DNA of 64,000 nt from assembly GCF_023715105.1 (NCBI RefSeq), contig NZ_JAMBNO010000013.1, forward strand, positions 62,001 to 126,000, in the 5' to 3' direction. This DNA is from Hydrogenophaga intermedia (GTDB lineage Bacteria > Pseudomonadota > Gammaproteobacteria > Burkholderiales > Burkholderiaceae_C). Below the pieces are notes generated by a model. That model was given only the letters and a program-made list of their open reading frames with translations, was not told the DNA's origin and made no database searches. The translations under genes and the position numbers were made by a program. The stretch's first letter is position 1, and every line of letters starts with the position of its first letter. Of the stretch, positions 40,726-51,675 are shown piece after piece.

Positions 40726-41520
40726 TCACATCAGGGAAAAGTCGCGCTCGAAGCGCATCAGGTGCTGGCCGCCGTCAACCAGCAGCGTGGTGCCGGTGAT
40801 CGAGCCATTGTCCAGCGCAAAGGCCACGGCCGCGGCCACGTCGGCGGGGGTGGAGGAGCGACCCAGCGGCGACTGCCGGTGCAACTGGGCGAACTTCTCG
40901 TCCGACAGCATGTGGCTGGTGAGCGTGAGCCCCGGCGCTACGCCGACCACGCGCACGCGGGGCGCGAGCGCCAATGCCAGCATGGTGGTGGCCGCCTCCA
41001 GCGCCGCCTTGGACAGCGTGTAGCTGAAGAAGTCGGGGTTCATGTTCCACAGCTTCTGGTCGAGCAGGTTGACCACCGCGCCGCTACCGTCGCCCGCCGC
41101 CAGGTGCTCGTGCAGGGCTTGGGCCAGCAGCACCGCCGCGCCGGTGTTGGCTCGCAGGTGCGTGTCCATGGCGGCGTAGCCGAAGCTGGCGGCGCTGTCG
41201 TGCTCGAAGGTGGACGCGCTGTTGATCACCGCGTGCACGGCGCCGAAGTGCGCCGCCACCGCGGGCAGCAGGGCGCGAACGTTGGCTTCATCGCCCAGGT
41301 CGGCGAAGAAGGTGTGTGCGCTGCCGGCACGCCCGCTGGCGGCAGCGCAGTCGGCCGCGGTGGCGCGCGCCTCGTCCACCGAGTGCCGGTGGTGCACGGC
41401 CACGTTCCAGCCCGCGCGTGCCAGCGTGAGCGCGATTTCGCGGCCCAGGCGCTTGCCGGCGCCGGTGACGAGCGCTGTGCGGGGCGAAGGGGGGTGGAGG
41501 TCGGGTCGGGTCGGGGCCAT
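40726..41520 (-). CDS. SDR oxidoreductase, FolM/pteridine-reductase-like
   Basis: A 264-residue short-chain dehydrogenase: cofactor loop TGAGKRLGREIA (the Lys-Arg after the glycines favours NADPH, as in pteridine reductases), NSAST, catalytic YTLSK and a final GTTLLVDGGQHL. Position directly before folB suggests reduction of a pterin, as for FolM (dihydromonapterin reductase). Catalytic pair and cofactor are seen; the substrate is inference. Confidence 0.82.
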   Translation of the reverse strand: MAPTRPDLHPPSPRTALVTGAGKRLGREIALTLARAGWNVAVHHRHSVDEARATAADCAAASGRAGSAHTFFADLGDEANVRALLPAVAAHFGAVHAVINSASTFEHDSAASFGYAAMDTHLRANTGAAVLLAQALHEHLAAGDGSGAVVNLLDQKLWNMNPDFFSYTLSKAALEAATTMLALALAPRVRVVGVAPGLTLTSHMLSDEKFAQLHRQSPLGRSSTPADVAAAVAFALDNGSITGTTLLVDGGQHLMRFERDFSLM

Positions 41521-41537
41521 CGGGGACAATGCGGCGC

Positions 41538-42671
41538 GTGAACACCGCACCCGTGAACGAGGCCAAGAGTGTAGCGAGCCCCCTGTCGGCACGCATTGCC
41601 ACGGCCATCCGCGCCGCGGGCGGCTGGCTGCCCTTCGATCGCTTCATGGCCATGGCGCTGTACGAGCCGGGCCTGGGGTACTACGCCCACGGCAGCCGCA
41701 AGTTCGGCCACCTGCCGCAGCAAGGCAGCGATTTCGTCACCGCCCCCGAACTCACGCCGCTGTTCGGCCGCACGCTGGCGCGCCAGGTGGCGCAGGCGCT
41801 CGCGGCCACCGGCACGCGCGAGGTCTGGGAGTTCGGTGCCGGCAGCGGCGCGCTGGCGCGCCAGCTCATCGAGGGCCTGGCAGAACTTGGCCAGCCGCTC
41901 GAGGGCTACCGCATCGTTGACCTGTCGGGTGCGCTGCGCGAACGCCAGCGCGCCACGCTGGCCGCCCACGCCGACCGCGTGCAATGGCTCGATGCGCTGC
42001 CCGAGCGCTTCGAGGGCGTGGTGGTGGGCAACGAGGTGCTCGATGCGATGCCGGTGACGCTGCTCGCGCGCGTCGGCGGCGCCTGGTTCGAGCGCGGTGT
42101 GGCACTGGCCGATGACGGCGGCGATCGCCTGGCCTGGGCCGACCGCCCCACGGCGCTGCGCCCCCCACTGCCCGTGCCCGGTGAGCACGACTACCTGACC
42201 GAGATCCACCCGCAGGCCGAGGCCTTCGTGCGCACGCTGGGCGACCGCCTGGCGCGCGGCGCGGCCTTGCTCATCGACTACGGCTTCCCCGAGGCCGAGT
42301 ACTACCACCCGCAGCGCGCCATGGGTACCCTGGTGGCGCACAGGGCGCATCGGCGCGACGACGACGTGTTGGGCGCCCCGGGCGAGAAGGACCTCACCGC
42401 GCACGTCAACTTCACCGGCATCGCACTTGCCGCACAGGGCGCCGGGCTGGACGTGATCGGCTACACCGGGCAGGGCCGCTTCCTGCTCAACGCCGGCCTG
42501 ATCGATCTCGCGCGCGATGCGGGCGTGCGCGAGAACGCCAACCTGCTCAAGCTCGTGAACGAGCACGAGATGGGCGAGCTGTTCAAGGTCATCGCCCTGG
42601 CGCCGCGCGCCAGCAGTGCCGGCTGGGTGCCATTGGGCTTTGCCAGCGGCGACCGCACGCACCGTCTCTGA
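41538..42671 (+). CDS. MidA/NDUFAF7-type SAM-dependent methyltransferase
   Basis: The 377-residue protein belongs to the DUF185 (MidA/NDUFAF7) family of protein arginine methyltransferases. Seen: FMAMALYEPGLGYYAHGSRK, GSDFVTAPELTPLFGRTLA, SAM loop EFGAGSGALARQL, GNEVLDAMPV, and LIDYGFPEAEYYHPQR. In mitochondria the relative modifies a complex I subunit; the bacterial target is unknown. GTG 41538 is chosen because GACAAT (41525-41530) lies 7 nt before it; ATG 41529 would sit inside that box. Confidence 0.88.
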   Translation: MNTAPVNEAKSVASPLSARIATAIRAAGGWLPFDRFMAMALYEPGLGYYAHGSRKFGHLPQQGSDFVTAPELTPLFGRTLARQVAQALAATGTREVWEFGAGSGALARQLIEGLAELGQPLEGYRIVDLSGALRERQRATLAAHADRVQWLDALPERFEGVVVGNEVLDAMPVTLLARVGGAWFERGVALADDGGDRLAWADRPTALRPPLPVPGEHDYLTEIHPQAEAFVRTLGDRLARGAALLIDYGFPEAEYYHPQRAMGTLVAHRAHRRDDDVLGAPGEKDLTAHVNFTGIALAAQGAGLDVIGYTGQGRFLLNAGLIDLARDAGVRENANLLKLVNEHEMGELFKVIALAPRASSAGWVPLGFASGDRTHRL

Positions 42672-42682
42672 GGAATCCCGCC

Positions 42683-42877
42683 GTGATCCGCTGGATGATC
42701 GTCATCTTCCTGGCCTTGCTGCTGATCAGCTGGGCCACGCCGCTGTTCAAGAAGCTCGGCTTCGGCCGATTGCCCGGCGATTTTCACTTCAAGGCCTTCG
42801 GCCGCGAATGGTTCCTGCCGTTCGCGAGCACGGTGCTGCTCAGCCTGGTGGCCTCGCTCATCGGCTACCTGATCTGA
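42683..42877 (+). CDS. DUF2905 small membrane protein
   Basis: The 64-residue protein starts with GTG and has two hydrophobic segments flanking a polar loop with LPGDFHFKAFGREW, the hallmark of DUF2905. Function is unknown. 11 bp after the MidA-type gene with GAGGAA upstream. Confidence 0.88.
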   Translation: MIRWMIVIFLALLLISWATPLFKKLGFGRLPGDFHFKAFGREWFLPFASTVLLSLVASLIGYLI

Positions 42878-42917
42878 TGGCCTTGAGTTCGAGCGCGGTG
42901 GCCGCAACTGGCCCGCC

Positions 42918-43367
42918 ATGAACGCCAGCGCCCTGCCCCTGCACACCGTGTGTCCGCATTGCGGCACCACCAACCGACTCTTGCCCGAGGCGCTGAATGC
43001 CGCGCCCGATTGCGGGCGTTGCCACCGCCCGCTGTTCACCGGTGCGCCGGTGTCGCTGGACGAAGCCGGCTTTCCCAAGACGATCGAAAAATCCGATTTG
43101 CCGGTGCTGGTGGACTTCTGGGCGCCCTGGTGCGGCCCCTGCCGCGCCATGGCGCCGCAGTACGAGGCCGCGGCGCGCGAGCTCGAGCCGCAGGTGCGCG
43201 TGGTCAAGGTCGACACCGAGGCGGCGCCGGCCCTGGCGGCGCAGCACAACATCCGCAGCATCCCCACGCTGGCCTTGTTCGTGGCCGGGCGCGAGATTGC
43301 CCGCCAACCCGGGGCCATGGGTGCATCCGACATCGTGCGCTGGGTGCGCGCCCGGTTGACGGGCTGA
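42918..43367 (+). CDS. trxC: Thioredoxin 2
   Basis: A 149-residue TrxC: an N-terminal zinc finger (C12, C15, C32, C35 in CPHC and CGRC) and a thioredoxin fold with redox motif WCGPC (C72, C75). It reduces disulfides in the cytoplasm, typically as part of the oxidative-stress response. Converges with the candidate effector gene, 7 bp apart. Confidence 0.96.
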   Translation: MNASALPLHTVCPHCGTTNRLLPEALNAAPDCGRCHRPLFTGAPVSLDEAGFPKTIEKSDLPVLVDFWAPWCGPCRAMAPQYEAAARELEPQVRVVKVDTEAAPALAAQHNIRSIPTLALFVAGREIARQPGAMGASDIVRWVRARLTG

Positions 43368-43374
43368 AGAGGGC

Positions 43375-45126
43375 TCAGGCGCCTGCGTTGTCCTGCGGCA
43401 TGTCCGCGCGCGACAGGAAGCTGCGCCAGGCGAGCAGGAACTGGTCCCAGGCGGCCAGGTCGGCAGGGTCCATGCGGGCGCGATCGCCTTCGGTGGGGCA
43501 GTCGACCATCCTCAGGAAAGTCTGACGCAGCAGCGCCGCAGCCGTGGAAGCGTCCTCGCGCGCAACAGCCTTGGCGATCACGTGCCTTTCGAGGGCCGGT
43601 GCCAACACGTAGCGCGCCAGCATGTCGTTGCGCCAGGCGTTCTTCAGGGCTTCCTTGCGCTCGGGGGTGTTGCTGCTGGCGTCGATGGCGTCGATGCCGA
43701 TGCGCAAGTCCTTGCGAAAGTCTGCGGGCAGCTGGTCTTCCAGGCCGGCCTGGGCGAAGAGCGGATGGAATGCCGCCACCGTGTCCCGCAACAGATCGCT
43801 GGCGTTCTGTCGTGCCAGGTCGGGCGGCAGCGAAGCGATCAAGCCGTCGATCGCCGGCAGGTGGGTGTCGAGGAACGTTTTCATGCCCGGCGTCTTGCCA
43901 GCCTGCACCGCCATGGTCTTGCCGATCGGGGTATTGGCCGAGAACGCCTGGTTGGGATCGTTGGCGTCGTCGGCGGCAACCTGAAGCTCGCGCTTGAGCC
44001 ACTCACGCCGCTTGATGGGATCGGGCGTGCCTTCCCGCAGCAGATTGTCAAGCCGCGTCTGCCGCATCAACGGGGGGCTGACGCGCTGGTGTTTTTCGTG
44101 GGTCGCCTTGATCAACGTCAGGGTCTCGGCGTTCAGTTCGGGAAAGTCTTCGCTGAGGGCGATTTCATCTGCGGCCGTTCTGGCCGCGTTGTCATCCATC
44201 GCCGGGCGCAGCGTGCCCAGGGCGAAGCGGAGCGCCGCTGCCTTGATGGCCTGCGGATGGTTCGACAAAGGTGATTGGCGCGAGCTGGCGACAATCTGCA
44301 GGGCTTCCCGGCCCGGCCATTGCACGGCGTCCCGCGGCGTCTCGGTGATCAGGTTCATCGACGCCAGCATCTTCTCGACCTTGGCCAGGTCGCGGTGGTA
44401 AGCCACCGCGCAGGCCTGGGCCGCCTCCCGGGCCGACATGGCACGGGTCGGATCGCTCAGCAGCGGATGCATCGCGAGCTTGATCTGCAGGATGGCGGTC
44501 TCGTCGCCCGTCTGAGGGTAGTTGGGTGCGAGGCTGTTCATTGCATCGCGCGCCAGCGCCAGTTCCTTCACGTCGTTCGGGCACTGCTGGTGGGCGCAGG
44601 TTGTTGCCAGCTTGCGCAGGTCTGCCGCTTGGCTGGCGTCGTCGGCCACGGCGTTGCGCATCCGCGTCTTGAGGGTCTGGATGGCCTGGTCCCGCTCGGC
44701 CACGCTGGCGTCGTGACAGACGCCGAGTTGGTGCAGGGCGGCCGCGGCTGCGGCGTGGTAGTCGAGGTCGTTGAGCGTGCGGCTGGTCAGCGCCGCGTGG
44801 TCCTGTGTGAGGCCGATGCGCTCGGCAGTGCCTGCGCCGTACAGATCGTCCACCCGCCTCGCGAGCTCGCCCAGCGCGGCCTTGCTTTGATGCCGCAGGG
44901 CTTCACGCGAGGGCTTGTCGCCCAGCCGCGCCAGGAACTCGGTGGGTGAAAACAGTTTGCTGTAGAGCTTGCCGTTCTTGTAGCGCAGGTACTTCCCGGC
45001 GACGGCGTGGTGCTGGAAAGGCGTGGCCATGTCGCCGAGGCGCTTGGGGTCACCTCGGGGCACTTCCACCTTGTTCTTGATGCTGACGGCTTGCCTGACG
45101 TCCTGTCGGAACTTCTGAAGACTCAT
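43375..45126 (-). CDS. Large helical protein, candidate type III secretion effector
   Basis: A 583-residue protein of unknown family. It has no signal peptide and no membrane segment. The first 25 residues (MSLQKFRQDVRQAVSIKNKV...) are polar and basic, as in many type III secreted proteins. The rest is Ala/Leu-rich and looks helical; four scattered regions contain cysteine, but no catalytic motif stands out. It lies 36 bp after a gene for an acidic CesT-like chaperone, transcribed in the same direction, the usual arrangement for an effector and its chaperone. G+C in a sample line (44041-44100) is 37 of 60, lower than neighbours. No secretion apparatus genes are in the window. A toxin or phage-type role is possible. 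Confidence 0.45.
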   Translation of the reverse strand: MSLQKFRQDVRQAVSIKNKVEVPRGDPKRLGDMATPFQHHAVAGKYLRYKNGKLYSKLFSPTEFLARLGDKPSREALRHQSKAALGELARRVDDLYGAGTAERIGLTQDHAALTSRTLNDLDYHAAAAAALHQLGVCHDASVAERDQAIQTLKTRMRNAVADDASQAADLRKLATTCAHQQCPNDVKELALARDAMNSLAPNYPQTGDETAILQIKLAMHPLLSDPTRAMSAREAAQACAVAYHRDLAKVEKMLASMNLITETPRDAVQWPGREALQIVASSRQSPLSNHPQAIKAAALRFALGTLRPAMDDNAARTAADEIALSEDFPELNAETLTLIKATHEKHQRVSPPLMRQTRLDNLLREGTPDPIKRREWLKRELQVAADDANDPNQAFSANTPIGKTMAVQAGKTPGMKTFLDTHLPAIDGLIASLPPDLARQNASDLLRDTVAAFHPLFAQAGLEDQLPADFRKDLRIGIDAIDASSNTPERKEALKNAWRNDMLARYVLAPALERHVIAKAVAREDASTAAALLRQTFLRMVDCPTEGDRARMDPADLAAWDQFLLAWRSFLSRADMPQDNAGA

Positions 45127-45162
45127 GGTGCTGGTTTGTCTGGATTGGGGCCGAGGATGGGT

Positions 45163-45639
45163 TCAGGCGCGCAGGCCCTGAGAAATGCCTGCGAGCCCCT
45201 CGATGGTCGATGCCCCGGCGGCGTTGGGCGACTGCATCAGGCTGCGCCATGCATGTGTCCGGTTGGCGAAACGCTCGAGGCATTCTCCAAGCCGCTCTTG
45301 CGCAAGCGCGGTGACGGGCAGGGTCTGTTGCAGTCGGTGTTCGCCAGTTGCGTCGATGCTGAACGCGGCGTCGGCGTGAAAACCTAGGTACTGCAGCATG
45401 AGTTCGTGCAACCTGTGCGAGCCCTGCGCGGGCCCGCTCATGCCGATGCCGGTGCTGATCGTGAGCAGGCCGCTATCGATGACAGCAACATCGATCCAGT
45501 GGTCATCTGCTGCCAGCAACCGCCAGGCCGGTGTCCCGTCTTCACGCACGAAGCCGAGCAGCTGGTCGGACTGGTCGATGGCCGCTGCGATGAGGGCGTC
45601 GAGGGTCTCCGGATCGTCGAGGGAATGAACGTCGTTCAT
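45163..45639 (-). CDS. CesT-like type III secretion chaperone
   Basis: The 158-residue acidic protein matches the class I chaperone pattern: an amphipathic stretch (LHELMLQYLGFHADAAFSID), a strand with LQQTLPV, then a helix carrying LGECLERFANRTHAWRSLM. Such dimers hold one effector in a secretion-ready state. The first half (DQLLGFVREDG... ADDHWIDVAVID) fits the beta-sheet part. The ATG at 45639 is chosen; a TTG five codons upstream is possible. The assignment rests on pattern alone, so another small helper or immunity protein remains possible. Confidence 0.5.
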   Translation of the reverse strand: MNDVHSLDDPETLDALIAAAIDQSDQLLGFVREDGTPAWRLLAADDHWIDVAVIDSGLLTISTGIGMSGPAQGSHRLHELMLQYLGFHADAAFSIDATGEHRLQQTLPVTALAQERLGECLERFANRTHAWRSLMQSPNAAGASTIEGLAGISQGLRA

Positions 45640-45643
45640 GGGT

Positions 45644-45726
45644 GCTCTGCGCAACAGGTGGCAGCGCGCGCTGCCGGTCGTTGTCTGGGTAACGCGGGAT
45701 GTGCTGTGGTTCCTGCGGCGCAGAGC
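45644..45726. promoter_or_regulatory. Nested inverted repeats between chaperone and glk
   Basis: GCTCTGCGC (45644-45652) and GCGCAGAGC (45718-45726) are exact reverse complements. Between them lies the perfect 16-bp palindrome GGCAGCGCGCGCTGCC (45660-45675). TATGAT (45731-45736), 8 nt before glk, is a good -10. The 105-bp divergent gap is therefore likely to be regulated. Confidence 0.5.
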
Positions 45727-45744
45727 CCCCTATGATTTCCCGCC

Positions 45745-46722
45745 ATGAGATCGCCTCTACCCTGCGCCCGCCTGCTGGCCGACATCGGTGGCACCAATGC
45801 CCGCTTTGCCTGGCAGGCCGCGCCCGGCGCACCGATCGAAGCCCTGACCGTGCTGCCGGTGGCCGGGTTTGCGCGGCTGCAGGACGCGCTGCGCCACTAC
45901 CTCGACACGCAGGCACCCGGCCCGGTGGGATCGGCGGCCATCGCGATCGCCAGCCCGGTGCTGGGCGACGCGGTGCGCATGACCAACCACGACTGGGCGT
46001 TCTCGCAACGCGATCTGCAGGCCGCGCTGGGCTTGCGGCACCTGCGCGTGCTCAACGACTTCACCGCGCTCGCACTGGCGCTACCGGCGCTGCCCGAGAG
46101 GCACCGTCGCCAGGTCGGCGGCGCGGCAGCGGATGCTGAGGGCGCGATCGGTCTGCTGGGCGCAGGCACCGGTCTGGGCGTCTCGGGCCTCGTGCCCGAC
46201 GGGCGTGGCGGCTGGATACCGCTTCAGGGTGAGGGCGGGCACGTGACGCTGCCCGCGCAGGACGCGCGCGAGCGCGTGGTGGTCGATGGGCTGGCGCGCC
46301 GCCACGGCCACGCCTCGGCCGAGCGCGTGTGCAGCGGCGACGGGCTGCTCGACACGTTCCGTGTCCTGTGCGAGGCCGAGGGCGCAGCCACCCATGGCAT
46401 CGAGACGCCGGCCGCGGTGGTCGAAGCGGCCTTGACGCCACGCCAACCACAGGCGGTGGCCGCGCTCGACGTGTTCTGCGCCTTGCTGGGTACGGTGGCC
46501 GGCAACCTCGCGCTCACACTGGGCGCGCGCGGTGGCGTCTACATCGGCGGTGGCATCGTGCCGCGCCTGGGCACACGCTTTGACGCCTCCGCCTTTCGCA
46601 CGCGTTTCGAAGGCAAGGGCCGCTATGCCGACTACCTTCGTCCAATTCCGGTGTGGGTGATCACCGCGCCCGAGTCGCCGGCCTTGATGGGTGCGGCGCG
46701 CAGCCTGGACGGCTTGGATTGA
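45745..46722 (+). CDS. glk: Glucokinase
   Basis: The 325-residue enzyme phosphorylates glucose with ATP. ADIGGTNARFAW (phosphate loop), HDWAF, LNDFTALALALPAL, GAGTGLGVSGL and the Glu-Gly-Gly-His block EGGHVTLP are typical of the Glk family; the C-terminal GGVYIGGGIVPRL completes it. TATGAT lies 8 nt before the ATG and no Shine-Dalgarno is seen. Confidence 0.95.
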   Translation: MRSPLPCARLLADIGGTNARFAWQAAPGAPIEALTVLPVAGFARLQDALRHYLDTQAPGPVGSAAIAIASPVLGDAVRMTNHDWAFSQRDLQAALGLRHLRVLNDFTALALALPALPERHRRQVGGAAADAEGAIGLLGAGTGLGVSGLVPDGRGGWIPLQGEGGHVTLPAQDARERVVVDGLARRHGHASAERVCSGDGLLDTFRVLCEAEGAATHGIETPAAVVEAALTPRQPQAVAALDVFCALLGTVAGNLALTLGARGGVYIGGGIVPRLGTRFDASAFRTRFEGKGRYADYLRPIPVWVITAPESPALMGAARSLDGLD

Positions 46723-46774
46723 GCACGGCCTTGGGGTACGCTGGGCTGCTCCGCAACCCGTTCATGGAGGCCGC

Positions 46775-47023
46775 ATGAGCAACCCCCTGCGCACGGTTCT
46801 CGTGTTCACCCCCGAAGACCAAGCCTGGCTGCGCCGCATGCAGCTCATGGTGCCCGACTACTGGCGCGGCCACGGCGTGGCGCCGATCCCGGGCGACGTG
46901 TTTCGCGTCGGTGGGCGCCAATTCACGGTGCAGGGCCGGCTGTGGGAGCACGACCTGCAGGGGCCGTTGCTGCGTGTCTTCATCGGCTCGGCCCACGCCG
47001 AGAGCGATTCGGTGTTCGGCTGA
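46775..47023 (+). CDS. Small conserved-looking protein, unknown
   Basis: An 82-residue protein starting MSNPLRTVLVFTPEDQAWLR with GGAGG before it, ending VFIGSAHAESDSVFG. It has a simple beta-rich look and no cysteine cluster or membrane segment. No family recognised. 52 bp after glk. Confidence 0.65.
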   Translation: MSNPLRTVLVFTPEDQAWLRRMQLMVPDYWRGHGVAPIPGDVFRVGGRQFTVQGRLWEHDLQGPLLRVFIGSAHAESDSVFG

Positions 47024-47030
47024 GCACGGC

Positions 47031-47459
47031 TCAGCCGTCGTCCAGGTCCCACTCGAAGCCGCAGCGCTTGCAGCAAACGGGCACCAGGCGCTGGGCGTTG
47101 CCGTCGGTGCTTTCGGTGCGCGCGGGCCGCTCGGACAGCCGCAACTGGCCGTAGGCCTGGCAACGCGGGCAATTGGCCTGGTTGGCCAGCTCCTCGGCGT
47201 GCATCAGCAGATAGGTGTAGCGCTGCAGGGACCACAGCGTGACGGCGGCCGATACAACCACGAACACCGTGTTGAGCATCTTCTCTTCGCGGCTGGCGCC
47301 ATCGAAGGCCTCGAAGCTGGCCAGCAGCGCCACGGCGGCCAGCACCGCCAGCGCCATGTGCGCGTGGCTCGAAAGCAACTCGCGCTCGTACCACTTGCGA
47401 AAGCCCAGCCGCCGGATGCCCTCGGCCAGGGGCGGGTTGAGCGGGTTGGGTGCGGGCAT
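47031..47459 (-). CDS. Two-segment membrane protein with zinc-ribbon tail
   Basis: The 142-residue protein has two hydrophobic segments (MALAVLAAVALLASF and MLNTVFVVVSAAVTLWSL) and a C-terminal cysteine pair set, CPRC and CCKRCGFEW, typical of a zinc ribbon. GGAGGCTTCC precedes ATG 47459. Function unknown. The 111 bp beyond its start hold no gene. Confidence 0.75.
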   Translation of the reverse strand: MPAPNPLNPPLAEGIRRLGFRKWYERELLSSHAHMALAVLAAVALLASFEAFDGASREEKMLNTVFVVVSAAVTLWSLQRYTYLLMHAEELANQANCPRCQAYGQLRLSERPARTESTDGNAQRLVPVCCKRCGFEWDLDDG

Positions 47460-47570
47460 GGAAGCCTCCGGCGTTGGAGCAGCCATGCATGGTGGCACTG
47501 CGTGCACCGGGAAGCCAGCGCCGCCCGCCAATCTTGCGTGCGGCAGTCGGGCAATCCGGTGCGCCGCGGG

Positions 47571-48472
47571 TCAGTGTTGCGTCACTTGCTGCATCGGGAA
47601 GGCGGGCGCCTTGCCCGCGCGGTCGGCGCCGGCGTAGACGGTGAGGTGCGGGTAGGGGATCTCGATGCCTTCGGCGTCGAAGGCGGCCTTGAGGCGGCGC
47701 AGGTACTCGCGGCGCACGCCCCACTGCTCCAGCGGCTGGGTGCGGAAGCGGCAGCGGATGACCACCGCGGAATCAGCCCAGCGGTCGACGCCGGCGATCT
47801 CCAGCGCGTCCAGGATGCGCGGGCCGAAGGCTGCGTCGGCGCGCATGTCCTCGCCCACGCGGCGCATCACCGCCATCACGGCGTCCACGTCCTCGCGGTA
47901 AGCCACGCCGATGTCCATCACCGCCTGGCTGAAGCCACGCGACATGTTGATCACAGTGGTGATGTGACCGTTGGGCACGTAGTGCACGTTGCCGTCGTAG
48001 TCGCGCAGCTGCACGAAGCGCAGCGTCACCTCTTCGACCAGGCCCGAGTGGCTGCCCAGTTGCACCACGTCGCCCTGACGGATCTGGTTCTCCAGCAGCA
48101 GGAAGAAGCCGGTGAAGTAGTCCTTCACGAGGCTCTGTGCGCCGAAGCCCACCGCCAGGCCCACCACACCGGCCGCGCCGAGGATGGGCGCCACCGACAC
48201 GCCGAGTTCGCCCAGCACCAGCATGCCCGCGATCAGGCTCACCACCACCGCCACCAGGTAGCGGAACACCCGGCCCAGCGTCTCGGCGCGTTTGGCGGCC
48301 TCGCGGTCGTCCAGGCGGCTGGCGATGCGCTGGCGCATGCTGCGGATGCCGCGTTGCAGCACGCCGATCAGCACCCAGGCGGCGATCAGGATGAGGGTGA
48401 TGCGCAGCGCCGTGGTGGCGGCGCCGCCCAGGCCGGCCCACCAGGCGGCGGCCAGGTCGATGAGGTTTTCAT

Positions 48473-48476
<4 letters not shown>
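47571..48476 (-). CDS. MscS-family mechanosensitive channel
   Basis: A 301-residue MscS homologue: three membrane segments, the pore helix GAAGVVGLAVGFGAQSLVKD with the glycine/alanine packing of TM3, and the beta domain (GDVVQLGSHSGLVEEVTLRFVQLRDYDGNVHYVPNG). It opens under membrane tension to release solutes on hypo-osmotic shock. Its start overlaps the otsA stop by 4 bp, which ties it to trehalose synthesis. Confidence 0.93.
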
Positions 48477-49857
<1,381 letters not shown>

Positions 49858-49861
<4 letters not shown>

Positions 49862-51675
49862 ACCACTGAGTCCCACGGGGCAGAAAGCCGCACCGCGGCG
49901 TTGATGAGCCCGACCATCGAGTAGGTCTGCGGGAAGTTGCCCCACATCTCACCGGTGGTGGCGTGGGTGTCTTCGGACAGCAGGCCGAGCGGGTTGCGCA
50001 CCGCGAGCATGGCCTCGAACACCGCGCGCGCTTCGGCCGTTCGCCCGGTGCGTGCAAGCGCATCGATGCGCCAGAAGGTGCAGATGTTGAAGGCCACTTC
50101 GGGCTTGCCGAAGTCATCCGAGGCCTCATAGCGGCGCATGTAGGGGCCGTCGCACAGGTGCTTCTCGAGCGCGTGCAGTGTGGACACGAAGCGCCGGTCC
50201 ATCGGGTCGATCAGGCCGACCTCGGCCATCAGCAGCACGCTGGCGTCCAGATCGCGCCCGCCGAAGCTCTCGGCGAAGGCCTGGCGTTCCTCGCTCCACG
50301 ATTCACGCAGGATGCGTTCGCCCATGGCGCTGGCGCGCTCGCCCCACTTCTGCGCACGGTCGGGCAGCTGCAGTCGCCGCGCGATCTTGGCCAGGCGGTC
50401 GCACGCGGCCCAGCACATCAGCGCGGAGGAGGTGTGCACGCGGGCGCGGGTGCGCAGCTCCCACATGCCGGCGTCGGGCTGGTCGAACACGCGCACGGCC
50501 TGCTCGCCGATCGCCTCCAGCCGCTCGAACTCGTCGGGCCCCGGCTGGTGCAGCAAGCGCTGGTCGTGAAAGGCCTGCGCGGCGGCCAGCACGATGTTGC
50601 CGTAGACGTCATGCTGGAAATGCTCGTGCGCCTGATTGCCCACCCGTACCGGGCCCATGCCGCGGTAGCCGGGCAGGGTGCCGACGATGCGCTCGGGCAG
50701 GGCGCGCTCCAGGCCGATGCCGAGCAGCGGCTGCACGTGCCCGTTGCCCTCGCGCGTGCTGCCCACCACCACGTTCGCCAGCCAGCGCAGGTAGTCCTCC
50801 AGCGTGCCCATCTCGGACAGGCTGTTGAGCGCGCGCACCACGAAGAAGGCGTCGCGCAGCCAGCAGTAGCGGTAGTCCCAGTTGCGCTGGCTGTCGGGGG
50901 CTTCGGGAATGCTGGTGGTCATGGCGGCCACGATGGCGCCGGTGTCCTCGAACAGGGAGAGCTTGAGCGTGATCGCGGCGCGGATCACCGCGTCCTGCCA
51001 TTCGAGCGGCAATGCCAGGCGCTGCGTCCAGCCGCGCCAGTACGCGGTGGTTTCCTGCTCGAAGCGGCGCGCGGTCTCGCCCACGCCGTCGCCCAGGGTC
51101 TCGTCGGGACCGAGCAGGAAGTTGTGCTCCTGCATCAGCAGAAAGGGCTCGCCCGAGAGCACGTGGCTCACGGGGGCGTCGGTGTAGAGGCGCAGCGTGA
51201 GGTGTTCGCCCACGTAGCGGATGTGATTGCTGCCCGAGGTGATGCGCGGCGCCTGGGCGCCCCAGTCGAAGCGCGGCGTGAGGCGCACGCGCATGCGCGG
51301 TGCGCCGCGCAGCGCGCGCACCCGGCGCACGATCTGCATCGGCCGGAAGAAGCGCCCGCGCGAGGCGAAGCGTGGCGCGAAGTCGGTGATCTGCAGTCCC
51401 TGGCCGTGCACGTCCCACAGTTCGGTCACGAGCACCGCTGTGTTGGGTTCGTAGCGCTGGCGAGCCTCGGCGAAGTCCTCGATCTCGATCGCCCAGTCGC
51501 CCTGGTCGCTGTGTTCGCCGCCGAGCAGGGCGCAGAACACGGGGTCGCCGTCGAAGCGCGGCAGGCAGGCCCAGACCAGGCTCGCGCGCGGATCAATGAG
51601 GGCGCTGATGGTGCAGTTGCCGATCACGCCGAGGTTCAGTGACGGCGGGGCACTCCGGGCGAAGCCAGGGCTCAT
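49858..51675 (-). CDS. GH15 family glycosidase (trehalase/glucoamylase-like)
   Basis: A 605-residue protein: N-terminal beta domain (NLGVIGNCTISALIDPRASLVWACLPRFD split here) and C-terminal alpha/alpha barrel with QRNWDYRYCWLRDA and FGKPEVAFNICTFW. GH15 enzymes of this type hydrolyse trehalose or glucans. In this position, between otsB and otsA, it may cleave trehalose to adjust its level. No signal peptide, so cytoplasmic. It overlaps both neighbours by 4 bp. Confidence 0.92.

Noticed and set aside
43375..45639. Effector/chaperone pair as toxin and immunity genes
   Set aside because: No PAAR, VgrG, Rhs or CDI marker is near and the small protein fits the chaperone pattern better; kept only as a fallback.
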